Shown: positions 36,832-45,890 of the stretch, piece after piece | Position numbering within the stretch: the stretch's first letter is position 1 | How the letters are laid out: every line of letters starts with the position of its first letter | From: Thermaerobacillus caldiproteolyticus | GTDB taxonomy: Bacteria > Bacillota > Bacilli > Bacillales > Anoxybacillaceae | Assembly: GCF_013761245.1 (NCBI RefSeq) | Contig: NZ_JACDUT010000009.1 | Coordinates: forward strand, 62,001-126,000 | DNA length: 64,000 nt | Reading direction: 5' to 3' | The notes under the pieces: model-generated | Databases searched by the model: none | What the model saw: the letters and a program-made list of their open reading frames with translations, nothing else | Told to the model about the DNA's origin: nothing | Translations under genes and position numbers: made by a program

Positions 36832-38250
36832 GTGAAAAAGATTGTTAAAAACGGAACGATTGTCACGGCAACCGATACGTATAAAGCTGATTTGTTGATT
36901 GAAGACGGGAAAATTGCGATGATTGGCCGAAATTTAGACGAAAAAGACGCGGAAGTGATTGATGCAAAAGGATGTTACGTATTTCCGGGCGGCATTGACC
37001 CGCATACGCATTTAGATATGCCGTTTGGCGGCACGGTAACAAAAGATGATTTTGAATCGGGAACGATCGCAGCGGCATTTGGCGGAACGACAACGATTAT
37101 TGACTTTTGTTTAACCAATAAAGGCGAGCCATTGAAAAAAGCAATTGAAACTTGGCATAACAAAGCAAAAGGAAAAGCGGTCATCGATTATGGGTTCCAT
37201 TTAATGATTAGTGAAATTAACGACGATGTGTTGGAAGAACTGCCGAAAATCATAGAAGAAGAGGGGATTACATCGTTTAAAGTGTTCATGGCGTATAAAA
37301 ATGTATTCCAAGCGGACGACGGCACTTTATATCGCACGTTGGTAGCTGCAAAAGAACTTGGCGCACTTGTGATGGTTCATGCCGAAAATGGTGATGTCAT
37401 TGATTATTTAACGAAAAAAGCGCTCGCTGATGGCAACACCGATCCGATTTACCATGCGCTGACTAGACCTCCGGAAGTGGAAGGAGAGGCGACAGGACGC
37501 GCATGCCAATTAACGGAGCTCGCCGGTTCTCAACTTTATGTCGTTCACGTTTCCTGTGCGCAAGCCGTTGAAAAAATTGCTGAAGCTCGCAACAAAGGAT
37601 TGGACATATGGGGAGAAACATGTCCGCAATATTTAGTTCTAGACCAATCTTACTTAGAAAAGCCGAACTTTGAAGGAGCGAAATACGTCTGGTCTCCTCC
37701 ACTCCGTGAAAAATGGCATCAAGATGTGTTGTGGAACGCCTTGAAAAACGGCCAATTGCAAACGTTAGGTTCCGACCAATGCTCCTTTGACTTTAAAGGC
37801 CAAAAAGAACTTGGCAGAGGCGATTTCACGAAAATCCCGAACGGCGGACCAATGATTGAGGATCGCGTAAGTATTCTCTTTAGTGAAGGTGTGAAGAAAG
37901 GAAGAATTACATTAAATCAATTTGTCGACATCATGTCTACAAGAATTGCGAAACTGTTTGGATTATTTCCGAAAAAAGGAACCATTGCTGTGGGAGCTGA
38001 TGCAGACTTAGTTATTTTCGATCCAAATGTTGAGCGGGTGATTTCAGCTGAAACCCACCATATGTCAGTCGATTACAATGCGTTTGAAGGAATGAAGGTG
38101 ACGGGCGAACCAGTGTCCGTACTTTCTAGAGGAGAATTTGTCATTCGTGACAAAACATTTGTCGGAAAGCCGGGTTACGGTCAATATTTAAATCGGGCAA
38201 GATACGGAAACTACGCTGTTTCTAAGCGAGATGAGAAATTAACTATTTAA
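36832..38250 (+). CDS. hydA: Dihydropyrimidinase (hydantoinase)
   Basis: This 472-residue zinc amidohydrolase opens dihydrouracil to N-carbamoyl-beta-alanine. Metal ligands are visible: GGIDPHTHLDMPF (His-x-His), the carboxylated Lys in SFKVFMAYKN (about residue 150), MVHAENGD and VVHVSCAQA (His residues), and LGSDQCSFDF (Asp). The start is GTG 36832 after AAAGGGGG. Length and motifs match thermophilic Bacillaceae D-hydantoinases. Position in the operon makes dihydropyrimidinase the natural role. Confidence 0.95.
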   Translation: MKKIVKNGTIVTATDTYKADLLIEDGKIAMIGRNLDEKDAEVIDAKGCYVFPGGIDPHTHLDMPFGGTVTKDDFESGTIAAAFGGTTTIIDFCLTNKGEPLKKAIETWHNKAKGKAVIDYGFHLMISEINDDVLEELPKIIEEEGITSFKVFMAYKNVFQADDGTLYRTLVAAKELGALVMVHAENGDVIDYLTKKALADGNTDPIYHALTRPPEVEGEATGRACQLTELAGSQLYVVHVSCAQAVEKIAEARNKGLDIWGETCPQYLVLDQSYLEKPNFEGAKYVWSPPLREKWHQDVLWNALKNGQLQTLGSDQCSFDFKGQKELGRGDFTKIPNGGPMIEDRVSILFSEGVKKGRITLNQFVDIMSTRIAKLFGLFPKKGTIAVGADADLVIFDPNVERVISAETHHMSVDYNAFEGMKVTGEPVSVLSRGEFVIRDKTFVGKPGYGQYLNRARYGNYAVSKRDEKLTI

Positions 38251-38541
38251 TAGGATGGGCGATTCATGAGGTACGTTGCTCAGGCTGTACTCTAAAATAA
38301 TGATCAATCTTATCACCCGATATGAATCACTCTATGCAATGGCTTGACCTTTAATCTCGTTCTAATCGGCGGTAAGTCTTCCTCCTTTATAGGTTGGAGA
38401 TCACCGCCGCATTAGTGGGGAGGCTCGAATCCTCTCACAGCTGAAACTTTGCATTTATCGCCAAACGATGAGAAGGCAAGCAAACGCACTGTTCTGCAAA
38501 CCAAGGCTTTTAATAAAAAGCTAGATTTAAGGAGTGATGGC
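38251..38541. other. Structured gap before the permease gene
   Basis: About 290 bases without an ORF. GGCGGT (38368-38373) and ACCGCC (38403-38408) form a hairpin. A T-arm-like stretch GGAGGCTCGAATCCTCT (about 38420) is not part of a tRNA, since no acceptor or anticodon arm fits. It may be an intra-operon control region. Confidence 0.4.
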
Positions 38542-38579
38542 ATGAGTAAAAATCTAATTATTTAAAATCTCCGGACCTT

Positions 38580-40034
38580 TTGCCAGTCCCACACAGCGAT
38601 AAAACAATTGGTGCGTTAGGGTTCGCATTAATTTGGATTGGCATGGCGGTAGTGCTTGCAGCGTTTGCCATTGGCGGTGCTGGTGTACAACATTTATCTC
38701 TCGGTTGGGTTATATTGGCAACAATTATTGGTTCGGCGGCGATTGGTTTATTTATGACAATTATTGGAGATATCGGCATTGAGCATGGTTTATCGTTCCC
38801 TGTCTATATGCGCGCACCATTTGGAACGATTGGTACGCACATCCCTTCTGTCATTCGCGGATTTGCTGCTTCATGTTGGTTCGGCATTAATACGTATTTC
38901 GGATCGACAGCAATGAACGGCATATTAAATATTTTGTTTGATTTTGATAACTGGTTTTTGTGCTATATCATTTTTGCGGCTGCCCAATTAATCAATACAG
39001 CCCTAGGAATTAAAGCGATTGAACGATTTGCGGATTTGGCCGCGCCGGTCATTATTATCATTTCTGCTTGGATGTACACAACGCTTTCTGAAAAGGCGTT
39101 AGAAGAAGGTCGTCATATTTGGTCCTGGGTGGAAAACCCCGTCACCGGCAGGGCGGCTATCACAGCATTTATTGTCGTGATTATGAGCAATATGGGATTC
39201 TGGTCTACACTTGCTGCGGATATGCCTTCGATTTCAAGGTTCATTAAAGCGCCAAAGTATGAAAAAAATTGGTTTAAACGGAATAAAGCATCACTTGTTG
39301 GTAATATATTAGCTTTAACCGTTACACAAACGTTTATGGTTATTATCGGAGCAGTTTCCTATATCGCGCTCAAAAACTATGATCCTGTGGTTGCTCTTCA
39401 AGAGGCAGCCAGCGGTTTTATTCTTGGTGTCTTGTTGCTCATGATTGTCCTCGCACAATGGTCAACCAACACGTCAGCAAATGTAATTCCGGCAGCAACA
39501 ATTTTCTCCAATGTCGGCGGTCCAAAGTTTCCGTTTTGGGCAGGGGTATTTGCCGCAGGATTCATCGGAACTATTGTTCAACCTTGGAGTTTATTTAACA
39601 TTATCATTCCGGCACTGTTAATCTGTGGCGGTGTATTATCAGCTATTGTCGGGATTTTGTTTGCAGACTACTACCTGCTTCGCAAACGGCGTGTCAATGT
39701 ATATGACCTTTATAAAGAATATGGACAGTTCCGTTATTTAAATGGTTTTAACCTTGCTGGATTTATCGCTTGGATTGTCGGAGGAACAGCAGCCTATTTC
39801 CTTACAAACTATTCATTTGTCGTCGGTTTCCTCGTCGGTGCGGTATGTTATTACTTTTTGGCGAAATATTGGTGGTTCCAAAAATATAAGCAAGCAGAAA
39901 TTGAAGATCCGAATGAGGAAAAATATTTAGGGATAACTGTAGGAAGAGATTGGAGAATTGAAGATAATGATGTGGTACCATCTTCTGTCGTTGTAGTAAA
40001 CACGAGCGGGAATGCAAATGTTTCGTTAGATTAA
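38580..40034 (+). CDS. NCS1-family nucleobase permease, with a frameshift at the very start
   Basis: This transporter of at least 484 residues has about 12 membrane helices and belongs to the NCS1 (cytosine/uracil/allantoin) family. By context it imports uracil, thymine or a related base. The ribosome-binding site AAGGAGTGATGGC leads to ATG 38542, but that frame stops after seven codons (MSKNLII). The family-like residues SNYLKSPDLLPVPHSDK continue in the next frame. One extra A in the A5 run at 38548-38552 would restore MSKKSNYLKSP. So either the gene has a one-base deletion, a sequencing error is present, or translation restarts at TTG 38580. The rest of the gene is intact. Confidence 0.85.
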   Translation: MPVPHSDKTIGALGFALIWIGMAVVLAAFAIGGAGVQHLSLGWVILATIIGSAAIGLFMTIIGDIGIEHGLSFPVYMRAPFGTIGTHIPSVIRGFAASCWFGINTYFGSTAMNGILNILFDFDNWFLCYIIFAAAQLINTALGIKAIERFADLAAPVIIIISAWMYTTLSEKALEEGRHIWSWVENPVTGRAAITAFIVVIMSNMGFWSTLAADMPSISRFIKAPKYEKNWFKRNKASLVGNILALTVTQTFMVIIGAVSYIALKNYDPVVALQEAASGFILGVLLLMIVLAQWSTNTSANVIPAATIFSNVGGPKFPFWAGVFAAGFIGTIVQPWSLFNIIIPALLICGGVLSAIVGILFADYYLLRKRRVNVYDLYKEYGQFRYLNGFNLAGFIAWIVGGTAAYFLTNYSFVVGFLVGAVCYYFLAKYWWFQKYKQAEIEDPNEEKYLGITVGRDWRIEDNDVVPSSVVVVNTSGNANVSLD

Positions 40035-40047
40035 AGGAGGAAGAGGG

Positions 40048-40281
40048 ATGTCTTATCAAGAATTTTTGGAGGAAAGGGATCAAATCGACTATTTGATCCA
40101 ACAAGGTTATTACATGAAAAATGTCAATGAAAATTTAAGCGGAGCGTTTGTGGAATTTGAATTAAAAGAACCGGATCTTTCCGGCAAAAAGAGTTTTACA
40201 GAAACATTGCACATCAAAAACGCCGATGCCCGCAAATATTTTTCTTCTCTATTAATTCAACAAATGAAACAAGCTCAGTAA
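40048..40281 (+). CDS. Small conserved-looking protein of the pyrimidine operon (77 aa)
   Basis: I do not recognise this family. The protein is soluble, charged and predicted mixed alpha/beta (starts MSYQEFLEERDQIDYLI, ends LIQQMKQAQ). It has no Cys, metal motif or membrane segment. ATG 40048 follows AAAGGAGGAAGAGGG, one of the strongest sites in the operon, and begins 13 bases after the permease stop, so it is surely translated with it. A role as a small subunit or regulator of the pathway is possible but unproven. Confidence 0.75.
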   Translation: MSYQEFLEERDQIDYLIQQGYYMKNVNENLSGAFVEFELKEPDLSGKKSFTETLHIKNADARKYFSSLLIQQMKQAQ

Positions 40282-40350
40282 CTTGGTAATGAGTCGCAAG
40301 TGTATCTATAAATTTCTTAATATTCAAATAATTATAGGAGGGGAATTAGT

Positions 40351-40578
40351 GTGGAATTTTCTTTAAAAGCGAAGGATAGTGCTTTCCCATGTGAAGTGAC
40401 GATTGATGAGGACAACGGCAGATACATGATTCGAAAAGCCGATACGAGCGGGGAAGTATTTAACACACCGGAAGAACTTGTGCAATGGATTATTGACAAT
40501 TGGAACAATGACGATTTTCAAGACCAAGAACAGTTCGATTGGATGATGAAAGAAATTCAAGTCTATATTTCCTATTAG
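40351..40578 (+). CDS. Small acidic protein of the pyrimidine operon (75 aa)
   Basis: The family is unknown to me. It is a very acidic, Trp-rich protein (MEFSLKAKDSAFPCEVTIDE ... EELVQWIIDNWNNDDFQDQ) with no membrane segment. It starts at GTG 40351, after TAGGAGGGG, about 70 bases behind the previous small gene. A hairpin terminator follows. It may bind a partner through its acidic surface; nothing more specific can be said. Confidence 0.75.
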   Translation: MEFSLKAKDSAFPCEVTIDEDNGRYMIRKADTSGEVFNTPEELVQWIIDNWNNDDFQDQEQFDWMMKEIQVYISY

Positions 40579-40593
40579 TCAGTAATGAGAAGA

Positions 40594-40624
40594 GGGATTG
40601 GTAGGCAACCAGTCCCACTTTTTC
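40594..40624 (+). terminator. Terminator closing the first pyrimidine transcription unit
   Basis: GGGATTGGT/ACCAGTCCC stem (9 bp with one G-T pair), 5-base loop, followed by ACTTTTT. Confidence 0.8.
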
Positions 40625-40703
40625 TGTTTAGCAGGAATACGCTATGTTGTACTGAATATTATTACTATACACATTTTCCCGAACTCTAAAGGGGTGAAAA
40701 GAG

Positions 40704-42302
40704 GTGCATGAAAATTTTCAATTCACCGTTTCAGATATTCTCAAAAGGAGGCATTTTGAGCATGTTCAAGTGGTAGCTGGATATGAGGGGCTAAATCGCA
40801 CAGTGAAATGGGTGCATATTGTTGAAGTTACAAAAATTAACAAACTATTAAATGGGAAAGAACTCATCTTATCCACAGGAGTAGGATGGAAGGAAAACGA
40901 ATCATTATTCAGATCTTTTCTGCAGCAATTGATTGAATGCGATGCTTCAGGATTATGTATTGAAATGGGGACCTATACTTCTTCTATTCCGCAGGAAATC
41001 ATTGATTTGGCTAATGAACACCACTTTCCACTCATTCTCTTTTTAAAAGAAGTTCCATTCGTCGAAATCACCCAAGATATCCACGCTTACTTAATTAATC
41101 AGCATTATCAAATGATCTCTAATTTAGAATCGTATTCGCAGCAATTAAACAAAAAATTGTTGTCGATTGAGCATTATGATGAGATTTTAAAATTTCTGCA
41201 CAACTATTTAGGCCATCAAGTTGTTTTTCGGATGAACGGAAAAGAAGCGGAGTTTGTACCAGAACATGTGGAGCTTTCTGCAGTAGATCAACTGTCCCAA
41301 CAACCAAAAAAGACGGCTTCTCAACCGATACAGCTTCTTGGCAACGAATATGCCGAATTATCCATTGTTTCATTAGAAAAAGAAATTAGTGAATTCGATC
41401 TTCTGATTTTAGACCGGACGGCTACTGCTCTGGCCCAACACTTGTTACGCGATTTATATGTCGAGGAAAAAAAGCGGGCGCAAGAAAATGAGTGGCTAAA
41501 GGGTTGGTTGGAAGGAGAACATAGCAACGAAGCCATTTACGATTATTTAACAGACCACGAACCAGAATTAAAGCCAAAAGGTGGGTTTGTAAGTATTTGT
41601 AAATTCAAGTCGTTGAGGCAATACTCGAACCTAGATATTACTTATTTTAAATTATTGTTTCGAACCATTTTTGAACAACAAGGCTTCTATACATTTTCTG
41701 TTGATTTTCGCAGCAGCGTCATCTTCATTATGTTGAACAAACGCGGCATAAAAACATGGAAAAATCGCATGAAAACAGGAATTCAACGCTTGATCGAGTC
41801 TGATTTTGTGAATAAAAAAAGGGTGCCGTGTTTTTTTCTAGGTGTCGGAAAATTTGTGGAAAAACTCTCCCATATGGACAAAAGCTACCGAACCGCATTT
41901 GAAACGATTAAAATTCAACACCAACTCGGGAAAAAAGCAAATAGCCATTTTTATGAAGATTTACATATGTACCGGATTATTTCCCTTATTCATAAATACA
42001 GCGATTTGAATGAGGTCGTGATGGAATATTTAGAACCTGTCATCCAATATGATAAAAAGTATAACGGCAAACTGATGGAAACACTAAAAATTTATTTGGC
42101 ATGCAACGGCTCGAAAAAAGAAACGGCCAAAAGACTATTTGTGGTCAGGCAGACGCTTTATCATCGTATTCAAAAGCTGGAAAAATTGTTGGGCGACGAT
42201 TTTATGAATCCGGAAAAACGTTTAGCTATTGAATTTATGATTAAAGCATACGAATATTTAACACCGAGCGACGAAAATCAATATGTTCAAAACGACAAAT
42301 AG
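40704..42302 (+). CDS. PucR-family transcriptional regulator
   Basis: This 532-residue regulator has an N-terminal PucR sensor domain (about residues 5-125, FTVSDILKRRHFEHVQVVAG, LSTGVGWKEN). A GGDEF-like or linker middle follows, and the C-terminal PucR HTH (KETAKRLFVVRQTLYHRIQK LEKLLG, split here for length). Family members control purine or GABA/pyrimidine use. Its place between the catabolic operon and the beta-alanine genes points to control of pyrimidine degradation, and in other bacteria such regulators are called PydR/RutR-like by function. The start is GTG 40704 after AAAGGGGTG. A terminator follows. Confidence 0.87.
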   Translation: MHENFQFTVSDILKRRHFEHVQVVAGYEGLNRTVKWVHIVEVTKINKLLNGKELILSTGVGWKENESLFRSFLQQLIECDASGLCIEMGTYTSSIPQEIIDLANEHHFPLILFLKEVPFVEITQDIHAYLINQHYQMISNLESYSQQLNKKLLSIEHYDEILKFLHNYLGHQVVFRMNGKEAEFVPEHVELSAVDQLSQQPKKTASQPIQLLGNEYAELSIVSLEKEISEFDLLILDRTATALAQHLLRDLYVEEKKRAQENEWLKGWLEGEHSNEAIYDYLTDHEPELKPKGGFVSICKFKSLRQYSNLDITYFKLLFRTIFEQQGFYTFSVDFRSSVIFIMLNKRGIKTWKNRMKTGIQRLIESDFVNKKRVPCFFLGVGKFVEKLSHMDKSYRTAFETIKIQHQLGKKANSHFYEDLHMYRIISLIHKYSDLNEVVMEYLEPVIQYDKKYNGKLMETLKIYLACNGSKKETAKRLFVVRQTLYHRIQKLEKLLGDDFMNPEKRLAIEFMIKAYEYLTPSDENQYVQNDK

Positions 42303-42332
42303 AACTCTTCTACAAAAGTAGGGGAGTTTTTA
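42303..42332 (+). terminator. Terminator after the PucR gene
   Basis: AACTCTTCTAC/GTAGGGGAGTT stem (11 pairs, two G-T), 4-base loop, followed by TTTATC and T6. Confidence 0.85.
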
Positions 42333-42545
42333 TCTTTTTTGTTTGCATCACGTATCACCCAGTTTTAGGTGGTACTATACCCCTTTTTCAAGCTCCTTGA
42401 ATAGTTAAAAATTGATTGTCATATTGTGGAATGAATACATCTAGAATTTTTACATTGTGTCTAATGAAGACCTTTATAAATTGAGAGATAATTTCATTAA
42501 AATAAAATAATTTAAAATAGTCTAATAAATGGGAGGTCTGCTGTT

Positions 42546-44012
42546 ATGACAGTAACGAAGAACGAAACAACGGTCTTGAAAAACTTTATTAATGGACAAT
42601 GGGTAGAATCAAGCGGAACAGAAACGTTGGATGTTCCAAATCCAGCGACGGGAGAAGTGCTGGCAAGAGTCCCTATTTCCACGCAAGAAGATGTAGAGAA
42701 GGCTGTTCAAGCCGCGAAAAAAGCGTTTGAAACATGGAAAAATACTCCCGTACCGAAACGGGCGCGGATTATGTTCAAATTTCATCATTTACTGAATGAA
42801 CATCATGAAGAGTTAGCAAGGCTTATTGTTCAAGAAAATGGAAAAGCATACAAAGAAGCGTATGGTGAGATTCAGCGCGGAATTGAGTGTGTGGAATTCG
42901 CTGCAGGAGCTCCGACATTAATGATGGGTGAGTCACTTTCTGGGATTGCTGAAGATATCGATTCGGAGATGTTCCGTTATCCGTTAGGGGTTGTCGGTGG
43001 GATTACTCCATTTAATTTCCCAATGATGGTGCCGCTCTGGATGTTTCCATTAGCCATTGCTTGCGGGAATACGTTTGTGTTAAAACCGTCCGAAAGAACC
43101 CCGATCTTAGCCAACAAATTGGCCGAGTTATTTACGCAAGCCGGCGCGCCGGAAGGAGTTCTGAATGTCGTTCACGGAGCTCATGATGTTGTGAATGCCC
43201 TCATTGATCATGAGGATATTAGAGCCATTTCCTTTGTCGGCTCCCAACCTGTCGCCAAATACGTTTACGAACGTGCAGCTGCCCAAGGAAAACGCGTACA
43301 AGCGCTTTCCGGTGCGAAGAACCATCATATCATCATGCCAGATGCGGACATAGAGATAGCGGCACAACATATCATCAGTTCTGCCTTTGGAAGCGCAGGA
43401 CAGCGTTGCATGGCTTGCAGCGCGGTCGTAGTCGTCGGGGAGAATGATAAGTTTGTTAAGGTTTTAAAACAAAAAGCAGATGAGCTCATTGTCGGCAATG
43501 GCATGGATGAAGAAGTGCTTTTAACTCCTGTCATCCGTCAATCTCACCGCGAGAAAGTGTTAGGATACATTCAAAAAGGAATTGAAGAAGGAGCGATATT
43601 AATTCGGGACGGACGCAAAGAAATGGACGAAATGACGGAAGGAAACTTCCTTGGTCCCACGATTTTTGACCATGTCATACCGGATATGACGATTGCCAAA
43701 GAAGAAATTTTTGCTCCTGTTCTCAGCTTGTTGCGTGCAGAGGATTTAGATGAAGCACTCGAGTATATTCGCAAATCAAGATATGGAAACGGCGCGACGA
43801 TTTATACAAAAGACGCAAAAGCCATCCGCAAATTCCGCGAAGAAGCAGATGCTGGAATGTTAGGAATCAATGTCGGCGTACCGGCGACGATGGCATTCTT
43901 CCCGTTCTCCGGATGGAAAGATTCCTTTTACGGTGATCTTCATGTGAACGGAAAAGACGGTGTGAACTTCTATACACGCAAAAAAATGATTACCTCTCGA
44001 TTTGATTTTTAA
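42546..44012 (+). CDS. mmsA: CoA-acylating (methyl)malonate-semialdehyde dehydrogenase
   Basis: This 488-residue aldehyde dehydrogenase converts malonate semialdehyde (from beta-alanine) to acetyl-CoA, or methylmalonate semialdehyde (from thymine) to propionyl-CoA. Visible are NAD-binding KPSERTPIL and [15 protein letters not shown], and the catalytic Cys in [14 protein letters not shown] (about residue 285). It is closely related to B. subtilis IolA. The start ATG 42546 follows GGGAGGT. It overlaps the region of the next gene's leader and is co-transcribed with the aminotransferase. Confidence 0.93.
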   Translation: MTVTKNETTVLKNFINGQWVESSGTETLDVPNPATGEVLARVPISTQEDVEKAVQAAKKAFETWKNTPVPKRARIMFKFHHLLNEHHEELARLIVQENGKAYKEAYGEIQRGIECVEFAAGAPTLMMGESLSGIAEDIDSEMFRYPLGVVGGITPFNFPMMVPLWMFPLAIACGNTFVLKPSERTPILANKLAELFTQAGAPEGVLNVVHGAHDVVNALIDHEDIRAISFVGSQPVAKYVYERAAAQGKRVQALSGAKNHHIIMPDADIEIAAQHIISSAFGSAGQRCMACSAVVVVGENDKFVKVLKQKADELIVGNGMDEEVLLTPVIRQSHREKVLGYIQKGIEEGAILIRDGRKEMDEMTEGNFLGPTIFDHVIPDMTIAKEEIFAPVLSLLRAEDLDEALEYIRKSRYGNGATIYTKDAKAIRKFREEADAGMLGINVGVPATMAFFPFSGWKDSFYGDLHVNGKDGVNFYTRKKMITSRFDF

Positions 44013-44037
44013 TTTGTGTAGAAAGAAGGGGAAAGAG

Positions 44038-45390
44038 ATGGTTCAAACCGACCAAAGCCAACCATTGTTGGCTAAAGATGATCAATATATATGGCATTCA
44101 ATGAAACCGTACAATCCTGATGCAACGTTAGTAGTGACAGAAGCGAAAGGCTGTTGGGTGACGGATCACACGGGGAAAAAATATTTAGACGCCATGGCAG
44201 GCTTATGGTGCGTCAATGTCGGGTACGGTCGCGAGGAATTGGCCAAAGCGGCCTATGAACAACTAAAGAAACTTGCTTATTTTCCGCTCACGCAAAGCCA
44301 TGTGCCTGCGATTCAATTGGGTGAAAAATTGAACGAACTTCTTGGCGATGAATATGTCATTTTCTTTTCTAACAGCGGATCGGAAGCAAATGAAACGGCG
44401 TTCAAAATCGCAAGGCAATATCATCAACAAAGAGGCGAACATAACCGCTATAAAATTATCTCCCGTTATCGGTCGTATCATGGAAATTCTATGGGAGCGC
44501 TTGCCGCAACAGGCCAGGCGCAGCGGAAATATAAATATGAACCGCTCGCTCCCGGTTTTATTCACGTAGCGCCTCCAGACAGCTACCGTGACGATGATCA
44601 GGCGGAAAATCCGAGAGATCTGAAATCGGTGAAAGCAATCGATGATGTGATGACGTGGGAATTGAGCGAAACGATTGCAGCGGTGATCATGGAACCGATC
44701 ATCACTGGCGGGGGAGTACTGATTCCGCCTGAGGGATATATGAAAGCTGTGAAAGAAGTGTGTGAAAAACACGGTGCCTTACTGATTGTCGATGAGGTTA
44801 TTTGCGGTTTTGGACGGACGGGCAAACCGTTTGGATTCATGAATTACAGTGTGAAGCCGGACATCGTTACAATGGCGAAAGGAATTACAAGCGCTTATTT
44901 GCCGTTATCGGCAACGGCCGTCAGAAAAGAGATTTACGAAGCGTTCAAAGGAACAGAAGAATATGATTACTTCCGCCATGTCAACACATTCGGCGGCAAT
45001 CCGGCAGCATGCGCACTAGCCTTAAAAAACCTAGAAATTATGGAGAAAGAAAATTTATTCGAGCGTTCAAGAGAAGTTGGTGAACGATTGTTAAACGAGT
45101 TAAAAAATAAACTGAAAGATCATTCTTATGTTGGCGACGTTCGCGGAAAAGGCTTGTTAATTGGAATTGAATTGGTGGCCGATAAAGACACAAAAGAACC
45201 GCTTGATGTGTTACTCGTCAATAAAGTGATCGGTATTTGCAAAGAAAATGGACTGATTATCGGTAAAAACGGTACGACGGTTGCCGGCTATAACAACGTT
45301 TTGACATTGTCACCACCATTGAATATTGAAGAGGAAGATCTCTCATTTTTAGTGAAAACATTAGCAGAGGCATTATCGCAAATCAAGTAA
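44038..45390 (+). CDS. Class III aminotransferase, probable beta-alanine:pyruvate aminotransferase
   Basis: This 450-residue PLP enzyme belongs to the omega-amino acid aminotransferases. The cofactor-binding Gly-Ser pattern is FSNSGSEANETAFKIARQY, the Asp contact is in LLIVDEVICGFGRTG, and the PLP Lys is in IVTMAKGITSAYLPL (about residue 285). Next to mmsA and the pyrimidine operon it would transaminate beta-alanine (and 3-aminoisobutyrate) to the semialdehyde. The start is ATG 44038 after GAAGGGG; a longer frame from 44002 overlaps mmsA. Confidence 0.9.
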   Translation: MVQTDQSQPLLAKDDQYIWHSMKPYNPDATLVVTEAKGCWVTDHTGKKYLDAMAGLWCVNVGYGREELAKAAYEQLKKLAYFPLTQSHVPAIQLGEKLNELLGDEYVIFFSNSGSEANETAFKIARQYHQQRGEHNRYKIISRYRSYHGNSMGALAATGQAQRKYKYEPLAPGFIHVAPPDSYRDDDQAENPRDLKSVKAIDDVMTWELSETIAAVIMEPIITGGGVLIPPEGYMKAVKEVCEKHGALLIVDEVICGFGRTGKPFGFMNYSVKPDIVTMAKGITSAYLPLSATAVRKEIYEAFKGTEEYDYFRHVNTFGGNPAACALALKNLEIMEKENLFERSREVGERLLNELKNKLKDHSYVGDVRGKGLLIGIELVADKDTKEPLDVLLVNKVIGICKENGLIIGKNGTTVAGYNNVLTLSPPLNIEEEDLSFLVKTLAEALSQIK

Positions 45391-45409
45391 TAAATTGACG
45401 GACAGGGAC

Positions 45410-45451
45410 GGCACTCGCAATCGTTGTCAGGAGATTGCGAGTGCCATTTTT
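45410..45451 (+). terminator. Terminator of the mmsA-aminotransferase unit
   Basis: A perfect 13-bp stem GGCACTCGCAATC/GATTGCGAGTGCC with a 10-base loop, then ATTTTT. Confidence 0.92.
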
Positions 45452-45520
45452 AGATAAAAAGAGTCCTACTATTCCTGCAAAAACGTTCTAACTAGTTTTG
45501 TCTAAAAAGGAGGAACAGCA

Positions 45521-45682
45521 ATGAGAATCGGTATACCAAAGGAAATAAAAAATAATGAAAACTGATTTTATACTCAGAATATATTCGTTACCGTGCTACT
45601 TTTCATTTTATACGGATTTAGCGTTACATGGTTAAAAATCATATACCCAAAAAACGTAATTGAAATGAAGAAAACGACTTAA
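45521..45682 (+). pseudogene. Deletion scar: start of ald fused to the end of a membrane protein gene
   Basis: After AAGGAGGAACAGCA, the frame from ATG 45521 reads MRIGIPKEIKNNEN and stops (TGA 45563-45565). This is the N-terminus of alanine dehydrogenase. From about 45578 another frame reads NIFVTVLLFILYGFSVTWLK and ends KIIYPKNVIEMKKTT, the last helix and tail of a transporter-like membrane protein. The bulk of both genes has been lost. A terminator (45687-45720) follows. Confidence 0.7.
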
Positions 45683-45686
45683 ATAA

Positions 45687-45720
45687 AAACGAACTTCTCT
45701 TCAAAAGGAATTCGTTTTTT
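45687..45720 (+). terminator. Terminator after the ald/transporter scar
   Basis: AAACGAA/TTCGTTT arms followed by T6. It presumably once ended the transporter gene. Confidence 0.75.
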
Positions 45721-45845
45721 ATTGTTGAAATTTACGGTAACATACAAATTTGTATGTATCTATTTGTAAGAGTAATGATTGGTACGTGGAAAACGTGAAA
45801 CAACGATGAAACCCTATTTACAACAAAATGAATTTTCTACATAAT

Positions 45846-45871
45846 TATAACTAACTAATCAGTTAGTTATA
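45846..45871. promoter_or_regulatory. TetR-type operator
   Basis: Perfect 11-bp arms TATAACTAACT and AGTTAGTTATA around a 4-base centre (AATC). The right arm runs into TATAAT (45870-45875), a likely -10 box, so a bound repressor would block the promoter of the next two genes. Confidence 0.8.
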
Positions 45872-45890
45872 TAATATAAAAGGAGGAAGA

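Noticed and set aside
38405-38445. T-arm-like sequence GGAGGCTCGAATCCTCT, a possible tRNA
   Set aside because: The following bases CACAGCT have no matching 5' acceptor arm upstream, and no D-arm or anticodon arm fits.
44263-44772. Minus-strand ORF of 169 codons inside the aminotransferase gene
   Set aside because: It is a shadow of the class III aminotransferase, whose motifs are complete on the plus strand.
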